From the NCBI RefSeq assembly GCF_900101875.1, contig NZ_FNAI01000006.1:62001-126000 (forward strand): DNA of 64,000 bases. Reading direction: 5' to 3'. Of this stretch, positions 45,262 through 53,979 are shown piece after piece. Numbering within the stretch: position 1 is the stretch's first letter; each line of letters begins with the position of its first letter. The notes beneath the pieces are model-generated. The model was given only the letters and a program-made list of their open reading frames with translations. It had not been told where the DNA came from and did not search any database. Source of the DNA: Mucilaginibacter pineti. GTDB taxonomy: Bacteria > Bacteroidota > Bacteroidia > Sphingobacteriales > Sphingobacteriaceae. Both the position numbers and the translations under genes were made by a program.

Positions 45262-45456
45262 CTATTTTATAATTGCAAACACACCTTTTAGGCCAATAGC
45301 AACACCTAAAACCAATAACGCGTTGGCTATCCATGAAAAATAGGTTGAGTTTTCGTCGCCCGCAAAACGCAGGAAAACACCTACCATGCCTATTGCAATA
45401 GCTACAACCAATAATTTATAATGTTTTTCCGCATTTGCGTTTTCCATCGACTCCAT
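45262..45456 (-). CDS. Small two-helix membrane protein, unknown
   Basis: A 64-residue product with two hydrophobic segments (LLVVAIAIGMVGVFLRFAG and SWIANALLVLGVAIGLKGVF). The terminator directly downstream supports it as a real gene. No family name recognised. Confidence 0.7.
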   Translation of the reverse strand: MESMENANAEKHYKLLVVAIAIGMVGVFLRFAGDENSTYFSWIANALLVLGVAIGLKGVFAIIK

Positions 45457-45514
45457 TGTACTGATATTTAATGTTTGGCAAAAATAGAAATGTTTAATGA
45501 AAATGCCACATATT

Positions 45515-46393
45515 TTATGATTTTATCGTGCGAAATAATGCAGGATTTTTTCTTTTGTAATACTTAACCAATATCCACAAGCCAATCGCCGCCAAAATAA
45601 AAGCCCATAAATTGGCTACACCTAAAATCAAATCGGCAAAAAACGACCAGCCATAAGAAAATGAGCTCACGAGGCGCTTAAAAAAAGATGGTTGATACGC
45701 TGCAGTATCTTCGTTAGCTACAACCTCTTTAATTACAGTCTTACTCTGATAAAAACTTAAAACAACGGTACTGTATTTAACATCCTTGTCTGTTTTAAGA
45801 TCATTTATTTTTCTGTCAACAATATCATCTTTAGCTACCAGCAACCTTGAAGGGTCTTCCTTAGCCTTATCCTGTTGCTTAACAAGCTCTTCCCTATTCT
45901 GCGTTTTAAGCTTTGATGACAAATATTCAAGCGATTTATCGTCAATATTCATCTTACGTGAATCTATGTACAAACCCAGTTGTGCAACCTGGTTCATAAA
46001 ATTCTCCAGGTTATTTGGAGGGATATTAACCGTCATATCGGCTACCATAGTAAATAACGAAATGTGCATAATAGAATCAGTACCCAGGCGCGTATCCTGA
46101 CTTCCCTCATTGGTAGCCTGCATTTGATGATGCATAACCATACCATTGTACTTTGCTGTTAACGTTGAGATATTTTCGCTAGTTTGCCTTACATCCTTTA
46201 CTTTAAAACGCATATCGGCAGTTTTTACAAGTTTGGTTTGCACTGCGGTTGATGTATCCGCCGCCCGGCTATCAACCGAGGCAGAATCTGCGGAGCTGCT
46301 ATTATTAATGGCTTCGTATTTTCCGCTACTACCGCGACAAGCGCCCAGCAGCAATACCCCCACCGCAAGGGCAGGTAAAATTTTGATTTTCAT
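45515..46393 (-). CDS. DUF4349-family lipoprotein
   Basis: A 292-residue lipoprotein (ALAVGVLLLGACRGSSGKY). The DUF4349 body begins LVKTADMRFKVKDVRQTSEN and contains a coiled-coil part (LSSKLKTQNREELVKQQDKA), then one C-terminal membrane helix (NLWAFILAAIGLWILVKYY). The domain sits in the periplasm. Role unknown; relatives are common in many phyla. Confidence 0.88.
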   Translation of the reverse strand: MKIKILPALAVGVLLLGACRGSSGKYEAINNSSSADSASVDSRAADTSTAVQTKLVKTADMRFKVKDVRQTSENISTLTAKYNGMVMHHQMQATNEGSQDTRLGTDSIMHISLFTMVADMTVNIPPNNLENFMNQVAQLGLYIDSRKMNIDDKSLEYLSSKLKTQNREELVKQQDKAKEDPSRLLVAKDDIVDRKINDLKTDKDVKYSTVVLSFYQSKTVIKEVVANEDTAAYQPSFFKRLVSSFSYGWSFFADLILGVANLWAFILAAIGLWILVKYYKRKNPALFRTIKS

Positions 46394-46513
46394 GATGTTA
46401 ATTGTTTTTTGGTTACTAATTAATACCTAAAACAGGTGGAAGGTAACCCGGTAATATTAATTTTTGTTAATCCTGGGAACGAAGCATTGATGTACTTTTC
46501 ACGTTAGTTCCTG

Positions 46514-46753
46514 TCAACTTTTCAGCGTCCCAATCACAACAAACTTTTCAAATACTGTTTCGGTATGCGGGGCGTCGGCGAGTTCGGGGGTAAGGTCCTG
46601 GCCGGCCCAGTGTTCGTAATGCTTGCCGTTTTTCCAGAGGCGGCTTTCGGTTACATCGTAAATGATACCCTTATAGGCCACCCATATCTGTGGCTTGTCC
46701 TGCCCGTTACGAAGGGCCAGTTGTGATTTGGTGTATTCGGGCAGGGTGCTCAT
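46514..46753 (-). CDS. Cytochrome b5-like heme/steroid-binding domain protein
   Basis: A 79-residue single-domain protein: LPEYTKSQLALRNGQDKPQI, WVAYKGIIYDVTESRLWKNG, then KHYEHWAGQDLTPELADAPH. The last segment holds the histidine and aspartate positions of the b5 fold, and the size suits a soluble heme carrier. It overlaps the lycopene-cyclase gene by 4 bases and is last in the minus-strand carotenoid operon. It could supply electrons to CrtZ or CrtI; that is inference. Confidence 0.85.
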   Translation of the reverse strand: MSTLPEYTKSQLALRNGQDKPQIWVAYKGIIYDVTESRLWKNGKHYEHWAGQDLTPELADAPHTETVFEKFVVIGTLKS

Positions 46754-47430
46754 TGGGTTTTGTTGCGGGCTTTAAAGTACTCAAAAAAGCCAATATTCAT
46801 GAGCAATAACACCATCAGATAAAAATGATCTTCAACGGGGATGGTACCTATCCTCATGCCCATGTTTTGATAGTTATTGTACAACACCACCGGTACCGAC
46901 GTAAGGATGCCGTTAACCATATAAAACGGGATAAGCGCTACAATATAAGCCATATAATACCGGTTAAGCCAACGTACGTTAAAGCCATATTGCAGCAGCG
47001 CCACTACCGCCAGCATCAGCCCGAAGGTTATAGCGGTGTATATCCGGTTATAATGAAAAATAAGTACCAGTACAGATAATAGGATAAGCAGGTTGCTGAT
47101 AATGCGGGTAAGCCGGTTATCAAACTGCCATTTAATATAGTAGTTGAGGCAGGCATAAATAAAAATACAGGCAAACGGCACCGTTAAAAAAAACAACATC
47201 TCCTCTACCGGGAGCCTGAAAAAAGTTAGGCCGATGATGTATTTGGGATTGAAAGACCATACGCCTTTCATGGTAAAAATAATGTCCCAAAACAAAAAGA
47301 ATAAACCTGTGAGGGCCATGCCCGGCCAAATGAATTTCCAGCTTTTGTAAAAAGCTACCTTTTTATCAAACGATAACGCAACCGGGAAAAACACCGTTAG
47401 TATATTGATCAACAGGTAGGTGTATCTCAC
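46750..47430 (-). CDS. Lycopene cyclase (CrtYcd-like integral membrane type)
   Basis: Converts lycopene to beta-carotene in the membrane. The 226-residue product has six or seven helices, with PVEEMLFFLTVPFACIFIYA in the N-terminal half and a second repeat after about 120 (FGLMLAVVALLQYGFNVRWL, then VALIPFYMVNGILTSVPVVL). This is a fused form of the two small subunits found in Actinobacteria and in fungal bifunctional proteins. It overlaps the flanking genes by 4 bases on each side, so it is translationally coupled. Confidence 0.9.
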   Translation of the reverse strand: MRYTYLLINILTVFFPVALSFDKKVAFYKSWKFIWPGMALTGLFFLFWDIIFTMKGVWSFNPKYIIGLTFFRLPVEEMLFFLTVPFACIFIYACLNYYIKWQFDNRLTRIISNLLILLSVLVLIFHYNRIYTAITFGLMLAVVALLQYGFNVRWLNRYYMAYIVALIPFYMVNGILTSVPVVLYNNYQNMGMRIGTIPVEDHFYLMVLLLMNIGFFEYFKARNKTQ

Positions 47431-47972
47431 GTTAGTTCAACTAAATGTTTATTAAGCACGGCGTTTTGCGCTGCGGTACACCTTTTTGAATTAATGAGGA
47501 ATTTGATGATAGCAATAGTTAGCTCCTTATCGGCAGTGCCATAGTTTTTTTTATCTAACTGGATAATTATATCTTCGCTGTCGGCGGCAAGGTCTTTGTT
47601 GAAACCCATAAAGCCGGGTACATTATGCTCTATAGAAAACCGCATAAACCTTATCTCCATATTATGCGGATCATCGGCAACGGCCTTTTTTAATGTTTTT
47701 TCGGAGTTTTTAAGGTATTTAACTTTAAAGTACGGGTTCCAGGCGTGCTTGGCCTTAAGTGCCTGCAATGCGCCAATAAAACCGTTCACAATACCCGTAG
47801 GCTGCTTTATAGCCGTAAGACTCTTAAACAACGAATCGGTGGTTTTACTGTTATCAATAGCTATCACCATTTGCTTGCGTAAAACTTTAAGATTGGGCTC
47901 TTCGGCTTTTAAGTTTTGGGTTACAAACAGCAGTAAAAAGGCAGTGGCTAAAAAATATAGATGGTTCTTCAT
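47427..47972 (-). CDS. Exported protein of the carotenoid operon, unknown
   Basis: A 181-residue product with signal peptide (MKNHLYFLATAFLLLFVTQN, ending LKAEE). The mature part is helical, with a TPR-like flavour (KHAWNPYFKVKYLKNSEKTL, then DPHNMEIRFMRFSIEHNVPG). No family named with confidence. It overlaps crtB by one base and the lycopene cyclase by four bases, so it is made together with them. Its periplasmic location within a pigment operon is unexpected and suggests a role in carotenoid transport or membrane assembly, which is only a guess. Confidence 0.78.
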   Translation of the reverse strand: MKNHLYFLATAFLLLFVTQNLKAEEPNLKVLRKQMVIAIDNSKTTDSLFKSLTAIKQPTGIVNGFIGALQALKAKHAWNPYFKVKYLKNSEKTLKKAVADDPHNMEIRFMRFSIEHNVPGFMGFNKDLAADSEDIIIQLDKKNYGTADKELTIAIIKFLINSKRCTAAQNAVLNKHLVELT

Positions 47973-48808
47973 TAAATAACATTCAGTTTTTGTTGTAATA
48001 CAGCTTTAACGTACAAAGCTATTTTAGATGTATCAGATATCCGGATTCTTTTTTGCAGTATCACGCTTGCGGGGGTATAGCTTATTTTTTTGAACAGCTG
48101 CAGATAATATACGTAGGCAATGTAAACACCCAGGCGGGTTCCCTGCGGCAGGCGTTTTATACCTTCAAAGGCATCGTTAAAATCGGCCTTTATATCGGCT
48201 TCAATCTGGCGCTTGTCCTGTTCAGTAAAATTATTAAAATCCACCCCCGGGAAATAAATGCGACCACGATCTTCAAAATCGGCCTTAACATCACGCAAAA
48301 AATTTACTTTCTGAAAAGCCGCGCCCAGGCTGCGGGCCTGCGGTAAAAGGGCCTGGTACAAATTATCATCATTATCAGTAAAAACGCGCAGACACATGAG
48401 GCCGATCACCTCGGCCGAGCCATAGATGTATACTTTATAACTATCGTCGCAGTAGGCTTTTTTATCCAGATCCATTTCCATCGATCGGAGGAAGGCATCA
48501 ATAAGCTCGTGGTCAATAGCGTACTTGTTTACAATTTGCTGAAAAGAATGAATAACCGGGTTAAGGCTGATCTTATTTTTAATAGCCCCGAAGGTTTCTG
48601 TACGAAAATTGCTGATAAGCTGCTGCTTATCATGATCATGAAAAGTGTCGACAATTTCATCCGCGTAGCGCACAAAACCATAAATGGCATAAATAGGGTA
48701 CCTGAAACTAATATCAAAAGCTTTTATCCCTAAGCTGAATGAGGTGCTATACTTATTGGTAATTAGTTTACTGCATTCAAAGCAGGTTTCGTCGTACAGG
48801 TTCATCAT
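47972..48808 (-). CDS. crtB: Phytoene synthase
   Basis: Condenses two geranylgeranyl diphosphates to phytoene, the first committed step of carotenoid synthesis. The 278-residue product shows the two Asp-rich motifs: YADEIVDTF at about 48 and RDVKADFEDRGRIYFPG at about 168, plus GSAEVIGLMCLRVF. It starts the minus-strand operon crtB - unknown - lycopene cyclase - cytochrome b5-like. No GGPP synthase gene is in the window. Confidence 0.95.
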   Translation of the reverse strand: MMNLYDETCFECSKLITNKYSTSFSLGIKAFDISFRYPIYAIYGFVRYADEIVDTFHDHDKQQLISNFRTETFGAIKNKISLNPVIHSFQQIVNKYAIDHELIDAFLRSMEMDLDKKAYCDDSYKVYIYGSAEVIGLMCLRVFTDNDDNLYQALLPQARSLGAAFQKVNFLRDVKADFEDRGRIYFPGVDFNNFTEQDKRQIEADIKADFNDAFEGIKRLPQGTRLGVYIAYVYYLQLFKKISYTPASVILQKRIRISDTSKIALYVKAVLQQKLNVI

Positions 48809-48827
48809 TCACGCGCGCGTTGTATCC

Positions 48828-48835
48828 AAAAGTAC
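48828..48835 (-). promoter_or_regulatory. -7 promoter box before crtB
   Basis: On the minus strand TACTTTTG fits TAnnTTTG and lies 19 bases before the crtB ATG. A -33 TTTG at the right distance is not evident. Confidence 0.4.
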
Positions 48836-48901
48836 AAATTCAAAGCGTTATTGTTTTTTTATTGGCTCAAAACAATTTGTTTAACTTGGGCTTTGGATTA
48901 T

Positions 48902-49003
48902 GAGTGCGGAGAATGGGGTGCGAGGAGCGAAGTGTTGGGGGACGAATATTCTGCGCTCCTCTCACTTTGCTCCCCGCACCTCCGCTCCCCACACTCCGCA
49001 CCA
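48902..49003. repeat. Imperfect inverted repeat between crtB and crtI
   Basis: GAGTGCGGAGAATGGGGTGC and, 50 bases on, CTCCCCGCACCTCCGCTCCC, then CACACTCCGCACC, form a long imperfect stem that fills most of the divergent control region, ending eight bases before the crtI ATG. Confidence 0.75.
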
Positions 49004-49011
49004 CAAAAAAC

Positions 49012-50487
49012 ATGAACAACAAACATATCATCATTATCGGGGCGGGTTTCGCGGGATTATCTGCTGCCTGCGTTTTGGCTAAAGAGGGATTTAAAGTTAC
49101 CGTACTCGAAAAAAATGACCAGCCTGGCGGCCGCGCCAGGGTTTGGGAACAGGATGGTTTTAAGTTTGATATGGGACCAAGCTGGTATTGGATGCCCGAT
49201 GTGTTTGAAAACTTTTTTGCCCTGTTTGGCAAAAAGCCATCTGATTATTACAAACTGGAACGCTTAGACCCCGGTTACCGCGTGTACTTTGCTAAGGACG
49301 ATATCATGGATGTACCAGCCGGGATGCCCCAGCTGGAAGCTCTTTTTGAACAAACCGAACCCGGCAGCAGCATCGGCCTCAAAGAATTTTTAAAACAAGC
49401 CGCCTACAAATATAAAGTTGGCATGGGCGAATACGTTTTTCGTCCTTCGCACTCCATTACCGAGTTTATTGATTACAACCTCATTAAAAAAAGTTTTAGC
49501 CTGCAATTGTTAGGCAGTATGAGCAAACACGTTCGCCGGTATTTTAAAAACCCTAAGCTGATAAAACTGCTGGAGTTCCCCGTTTTATTTTTAGGGGCAA
49601 CTCCGCAAAATACCCCCGCCATGTACAGCATGATGAACTATGCCGACCTCGCCTTGGGTACCTGGTACCCGCAAGGCGGCATGAACGAGATTGTAAAAGC
49701 CATGGTAAACCTCGCCAATGAATTAGGCGTGGAGATAAAACTAAACACCGAAGTACTTAAAATAGACGTTGAAAATAAACTGGCTGGCAGCATAATTACC
49801 AATAAAGGCGTTTTTAAGGCCGATTTTATTGTAGCCGGTGCCGATTATGAGCATGTAGACCAACTGCTGCTGGATAAGAAAGATCAAAATTATACCCCCC
49901 AATATTGGGATAGCCGTACCATGTCGCCGTCGAGTTTGTTGTTTTATATAGGCACCAATAAAAAGGTGCCCGGCATACAGCACCATAATTTATTTTTTGA
50001 TGAGGATTTTGAGCTGCACGCCAAAGAAATATATACTACACCAATGTGGCCAACCAGTCCGCTGTTTTATGTTTGCTGTACTTCAAAAACTGATGCTAAC
50101 GCGGCTCCCGAAGGCGGTGAAAACCTATTTTTCCTGATGCCTATAGCACCGGGACTGCATGACGACGAAAGCACCCGCGAAAAATATTTCGACTTGATGC
50201 TGGATCGTTTTGAACACATCACGGGTAACTATATTCGTGATGCTATTGTAGTAAAGCGCAGCTACGCCCTTAATGATTTTAAAGCCGATTACCACTCCTT
50301 TAAAGGCAATGCCTACGGCCTGGCCAACACCCTTTCACAAACTGCATTTTTTAAACCAGCCATGCGGGCAAAACATATTAAAAACATGCTGTACACAGGC
50401 CAGCTAACCGTTCCCGGCCCAGGCGTTCCGCCGGCTATCATATCCGGGCAAATGGTGGCGGGGGAAGTAATAAAGAGTTTTAAATAA
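49012..50487 (+). CDS. crtI: Phytoene desaturase
   Basis: FAD-dependent enzyme that desaturates phytoene to lycopene. I chose the ATG at MNNKHIIIIGAGFAGLSAAC (491 residues); the preceding in-frame codons are repeat DNA. Visible parts: dinucleotide-binding motif IIIIGAGFAGLSAACVLAKE, then LEKNDQPGGRARVW; MGPSWYWMPDVFENFF; and the C-terminal YTGQLTVPGPGVPPAIISGQ. The last motif is the bacterial CrtI signature. It is divergent from crtB, unlike the usual crtI-crtB operon. Confidence 0.95.
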   Translation: MNNKHIIIIGAGFAGLSAACVLAKEGFKVTVLEKNDQPGGRARVWEQDGFKFDMGPSWYWMPDVFENFFALFGKKPSDYYKLERLDPGYRVYFAKDDIMDVPAGMPQLEALFEQTEPGSSIGLKEFLKQAAYKYKVGMGEYVFRPSHSITEFIDYNLIKKSFSLQLLGSMSKHVRRYFKNPKLIKLLEFPVLFLGATPQNTPAMYSMMNYADLALGTWYPQGGMNEIVKAMVNLANELGVEIKLNTEVLKIDVENKLAGSIITNKGVFKADFIVAGADYEHVDQLLLDKKDQNYTPQYWDSRTMSPSSLLFYIGTNKKVPGIQHHNLFFDEDFELHAKEIYTTPMWPTSPLFYVCCTSKTDANAAPEGGENLFFLMPIAPGLHDDESTREKYFDLMLDRFEHITGNYIRDAIVVKRSYALNDFKADYHSFKGNAYGLANTLSQTAFFKPAMRAKHIKNMLYTGQLTVPGPGVPPAIISGQMVAGEVIKSFK

Positions 50488-50517
50488 CAGGTATAACTTC
50501 ACACCACGTCATGTCTT

Positions 50518-50823
50518 CCGCCGCTCGGCTCCGGCCCATAGGTGTTGGGAAGAGCAAAATGTTGTCATTTCGATACGAGGAACGAGTGAGAAATCTTATG
50601 CGCTATGCTATTGGAGCTTTGCATTCCGCAGAAGATTTCTCCTTCGCGCCACGCTTTTACCCGCCCGGGCTCTATCGAAATGACAAACTTTTTATAAAAT
50701 TCAGTCTTCCCAACACCTGTGGGCTCCGGCCGAGTGGCCATTATTACGCGGCGGGACGCCGCAGAATGCTGCATCTTCGTAGGCCGGAGGCCTGGTAATA
50801 TAAGTCACTCGGCTGGAGCCGAG
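50518..50823. repeat. Nested inverted repeats and small palindromes
   Basis: Gap 50488-50909. Inner arms GTCATTTCGATACGAGGAAC and its imperfect complement (50574-50684) lie inside GGTGTTGGGAAGA/TCTTCCCAACACC (50541-50717). A further imperfect pair lies outside that, GCTCGGCTCCGG and CCGGCCGAG. After it come separate small hairpins (GGCCGGAGGCC; CTCGGCTGGAGCCGAG at 50808-50823). The two inner layers are the same as at 20522-20694; the outer layer differs. Confidence 0.85.
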
Positions 50824-50854
50824 CGACGGGAACTATCAGTATTGGTTAAAACTA

Positions 50855-50885
50855 AAAAGACCCGCTTTACGAGCGGGTCTTTTCT
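50855..50885. terminator. Terminator hairpin after the ECF sigma gene
   Basis: AAAAGACCCGCT and its complement around TTAC-GA form a stable stem with A and T runs on the two sides. It serves the ECF sigma gene on the minus strand and could stop read-through from crtI. Confidence 0.85.
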
Positions 50886-50909
50886 ATATATATGTTTGAG
50901 TTTTAACTA

Positions 50910-51446
50910 TTAATTTTCTGCGTATACTGGTTTGGCTACGCCGTTATCGTACGCTTTAAGGTTTTTCTTCAGCAGCTTGCGGGCTACGTGAATACGGGTT
51001 TTTACCGTACCAATAGGGATCTCCAAATGATCAGCTATTTCATGATATTTGTGACCTTCAAAATACATGGTGAAGGGTATAAAATAATCTTCAGGAAGCC
51101 TGTCTAAAGCTCTTTTAATATCATCCATCACAAACTTGGCTTCGCCTTGATTTTTTGTTGAACTGAATACCAGGTTAGGAGATGAAATTTCATCGCTTTT
51201 GGTAACAAATGTGCTCATTTTAACAAAACGGCGATAGTTGTTGATGAAGGTGTTTTTCATGATGGTATATAACCATCCTTTTAAATTAGTACCTTCTTTA
51301 AACTTATTGTAATAAGTTATCGCCTTCAACATTGTATCCTGAACAAGGTCGTTAGCATCGTCTGCGTCATGAGTGAAATGTAAGGCGTATGACCTTAATG
51401 AAGTCGCTTGACGTAATACCAGGGTGTTAAACTCAATCTTTGTCAT
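50910..51446 (-). CDS. ECF RNA polymerase sigma factor
   Basis: A 178-residue sigma-70 family protein. Region 2 is at about 10-75 (FTHDADDANDLVQDTMLKAI, then NLKGWLYTIMKNTFINNYRR) and region 4 at about 115-165 (ALDRLPEDYFIPFTMYFEGH, then EIPIGTVKTRIHVARKLLKK). No anti-sigma gene is next to it. Related sigma factors are often near carotenoid genes in this phylum, so control of crtI or crtB is possible but not shown. Confidence 0.93.
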   Translation of the reverse strand: MTKIEFNTLVLRQATSLRSYALHFTHDADDANDLVQDTMLKAITYYNKFKEGTNLKGWLYTIMKNTFINNYRRFVKMSTFVTKSDEISSPNLVFSSTKNQGEAKFVMDDIKRALDRLPEDYFIPFTMYFEGHKYHEIADHLEIPIGTVKTRIHVARKLLKKNLKAYDNGVAKPVYAEN

Positions 51447-51711
51447 TTTGTTAAAGTTTTGTGTTAAGACTTAGGCAAGCATGATGCCACTAAGAGGCAG
51501 GCCGAAGCTATAATCAATACTTTAAGCAGTAATTGTAACAAAAATTCAAAGGTGTATATATTACACTTGTTTTACACTCAACACATTGATAATTAGTTGT
51601 TTATTTGAAATAAACAACTAATTAAATAAGTTTTAAAAAACTATTTATGTAACAGGAATGTTATAGATGAAATTTAAATGAAAAGACGATTTCTATTTTA
51701 AATAAAATTAT

Positions 51712-52731
51712 TTAACTAATAATATTTACCTCACGTTGTAGCCTAACGCCAAATTTAGCGTACACACTGTCTATAATTTGCGACGAAAAGTTGTACACTT
51801 CCTGTCCGGTGGCACCGCCGTGGTTCACTAATACCAGTGCCTGATTTTTCCATGTTCCGGTATTTCCAACAGTTTTTCCCTTCCAGCCGCACTGCTCTAT
51901 TAGCCAGCCGGCAGCTAATTTCACCTGCCCATCGGCAGCCGGGTAGTTCACTACATCAGGAAATTTGGCTGCAACGGGTGCAAACTCATCGGTACTGATT
52001 ACCGGGTTTTTGAAAAAGCTACCCGCATTGCCTATAGTTGAAGGATCGGGAAGCTTGGAAACGCGGATGTGCGATACCACTTGCGACACATCTTTTATAG
52101 TGGGCGATGTAATGCCGCGGTTTGCCAGCTCCTGCCCAATGGCGCCATACTGGGTATTAATATTGGGGGTAAGTGATAAATGGAATTTTACCGATACTAT
52201 AATATACTGCCCTTTAAGTTCATTTTTAAATACGCTTTCACGGTAGCCAAATTTGCAATCGGCTTTAGTAAATGTTTTAAATGTGCCTGTGGCTATTTCA
52301 AAAGCTTTGCAGCTTACAAAGGCATCCTTTAATTCCACACCATACGCACCAATGTTTTGAATTGGTGATGCACCTACCGAACCCGGAATAAGGCTCAGGT
52401 TTTCGATGCCGGCATATTCGCGGGCTACGCAAAAGTTCACCAAGTCATTCCATACTTCGCCGCCGCCTACTTCTACAAAAACATCGTTATGACTAATACG
52501 GTGTTCAATACCGCGAATATTCATGCGGATTACCAGCCCTTCAAAATCTGTAACCAGCAACAGGTTGCTCCCGCCGCCAATTACCAGCCGTTCGGTTTGC
52601 AGCCATTGCGGGTCGGCGAACAGTTCAACAAGGTCATCCTCATGAGCAATCTCCACAAAATAACGGGCATGTGCATCAATACCAAAAGTGTTAAAGTTTT
52701 TAAGGGATACGTTTTGTTGTATTTGCAGCAT
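51712..52731 (-). CDS. murB: UDP-N-acetylenolpyruvoylglucosamine reductase MurB
   Basis: FAD enzyme of peptidoglycan precursor synthesis, giving UDP-MurNAc. The 339-residue product (type I length) shows NTFGIDAHARYFVEI, LVIGGGSNLLLV, SLIPGSVGASPIQNIGAYGV, FGYRESVFK and the catalytic-serine segment GNAGSFFKNPVIS. AGWLIEQCGWKG follows. All expected parts are present. Single gene; the 265-base gap upstream of the ECF gene shows nothing else. Confidence 0.96.
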   Translation of the reverse strand: MLQIQQNVSLKNFNTFGIDAHARYFVEIAHEDDLVELFADPQWLQTERLVIGGGSNLLLVTDFEGLVIRMNIRGIEHRISHNDVFVEVGGGEVWNDLVNFCVAREYAGIENLSLIPGSVGASPIQNIGAYGVELKDAFVSCKAFEIATGTFKTFTKADCKFGYRESVFKNELKGQYIIVSVKFHLSLTPNINTQYGAIGQELANRGITSPTIKDVSQVVSHIRVSKLPDPSTIGNAGSFFKNPVISTDEFAPVAAKFPDVVNYPAADGQVKLAAGWLIEQCGWKGKTVGNTGTWKNQALVLVNHGGATGQEVYNFSSQIIDSVYAKFGVRLQREVNIIS

Positions 52732-52832
52732 TGGCGGATGATTTCGGATTTGGCGAATTTCGGAATTTTAATTGATGGAAAAAATACTCAACACCAATGC
52801 TTATGTTTATATGTCACCAAGATGTATATTAA

Positions 52833-53462
52833 ATGAAAATAACTTATCTGATTTTAATTATAACCTCGTCATTTGTTTTTGCTTCTTGTCAGCAAACTAA
52901 AAAGGAAAAGGCATATAAGATATTTAATGAGGGCGTGACGCTATCGCTTGATGCCGCTGATGAAGCAGGTAAGGGAAATGAAACAAAGGCCAACCAGCTG
53001 AATCAAAATGCGATTGATAAATTTAAAGAAGCATTAAAAACAGATGCTACACATCCAATTGTAAGAAGTGCATTGGCACACAGTTTATATTTAGATAGAA
53101 AATATGAAGATGCCATATATTGGTTTAAAAAATCAATCAATATTGCCAATCCTCAAGCTGTTAATTACCAGGAAATGGGGCTTTGCGAAATTAATTTAGG
53201 ACAAATAGCCGTTGGGAAAAAAGATATTTATAAGTCATTTGAACTGGATAAATCTAAGGAAAATAAAGAAGTTACTGTTGACGACTTATATGATATTGGC
53301 AAACTTGCATTTGAATTTAGCGAAGAGTATGGAAAGGAGAGTAAGCTAACAGATGCTTCCAATTATAAAAAATTTTCAATTGAAGTATTAAAGCTATGCC
53401 TTGAAATTGATTCTACCCGAAAGGATATTTCACAGACTTTAACGAAATTTAATAGTAAGTAA
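52833..53462 (+). CDS. TPR-containing lipoprotein, unknown role
   Basis: A 209-residue lipoprotein (MKITYLILIITSSFVFASC, cysteine 19). The body has tetratricopeptide-like helices (AIDKFKEALKTDATHPIVRS, then ALAHSLYLDRKYEDAIYWFK). TPR proteins act as scaffolds, so no reaction is expected. The gene starts divergently from murB with about 100 bases between them. Confidence 0.82.
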   Translation: MKITYLILIITSSFVFASCQQTKKEKAYKIFNEGVTLSLDAADEAGKGNETKANQLNQNAIDKFKEALKTDATHPIVRSALAHSLYLDRKYEDAIYWFKKSINIANPQAVNYQEMGLCEINLGQIAVGKKDIYKSFELDKSKENKEVTVDDLYDIGKLAFEFSEEYGKESKLTDASNYKKFSIEVLKLCLEIDSTRKDISQTLTKFNSK

Positions 53463-53508
53463 GCTATCCTTCGCTATCTGAAGTCGGAGAATCGAACAAC
53501 ATAATCCC

Positions 53509-53949
53509 TTACCTCCTAAACCACTTCTTCCCCACTACCAGTAACCCAAACTCTTCCGATGGATTTTTCTCCATTGATTTGTGGTGAATTTTGTGCGCCC
53601 GGCGGATACCCATTAGGTAGCGGTTGCTGCTCTTAAATGCCTTGAAACGGTTGTGGATAAACCAATCATGAAATATAAAATAGATAGTACCGTAAATACT
53701 GATCCCGGTACCTATCCAAAAATGATAATCGAGACTGATATGCCCTACCCACATGAGCCATAAGGCCAGGGCGGCGAAGCCTATGCTAAAAATGTCATTA
53801 AGTTCCAGCAAGCCATGTTTTTGCTGGTGATGGGTTTTGTGGATAAACCAAAGCGGCCCGTGAAACAGGTATTTATGCATGGCCCATGACAGGGCCTCCA
53901 TTACCGCGATGGTAAGCAATACAAGGGCTATATTTATAATGCTATTCAA
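53509..53949 (-). CDS. crtZ: Beta-carotene hydroxylase (CrtZ-type)
   Basis: Di-iron membrane hydroxylase that adds 3-hydroxyl groups to beta-carotene to form zeaxanthin. The 146-residue product has the histidine motifs HKYLFHGPLWFIHKTHHQQK, FHDWFIHNR and RRAHKIHHKS, with membrane segments between. It lies 30 bases after the phosphoesterase gene on the same strand and 5 kb from the main carotenoid operon. Confidence 0.92.
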   Translation of the reverse strand: MNSIINIALVLLTIAVMEALSWAMHKYLFHGPLWFIHKTHHQQKHGLLELNDIFSIGFAALALWLMWVGHISLDYHFWIGTGISIYGTIYFIFHDWFIHNRFKAFKSSNRYLMGIRRAHKIHHKSMEKNPSEEFGLLVVGKKWFRR

Positions 53950-53979
53950 TTTTGATGGCGTATGTCCAAATTTAACGCA

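Noticed and set aside
53470..53520. AGGAGG followed by an ATG just after crtZ on the minus strand
   Set aside because: The AGGAGG is the Arg-Arg end of CrtZ itself, and the following frame has only 12 codons.
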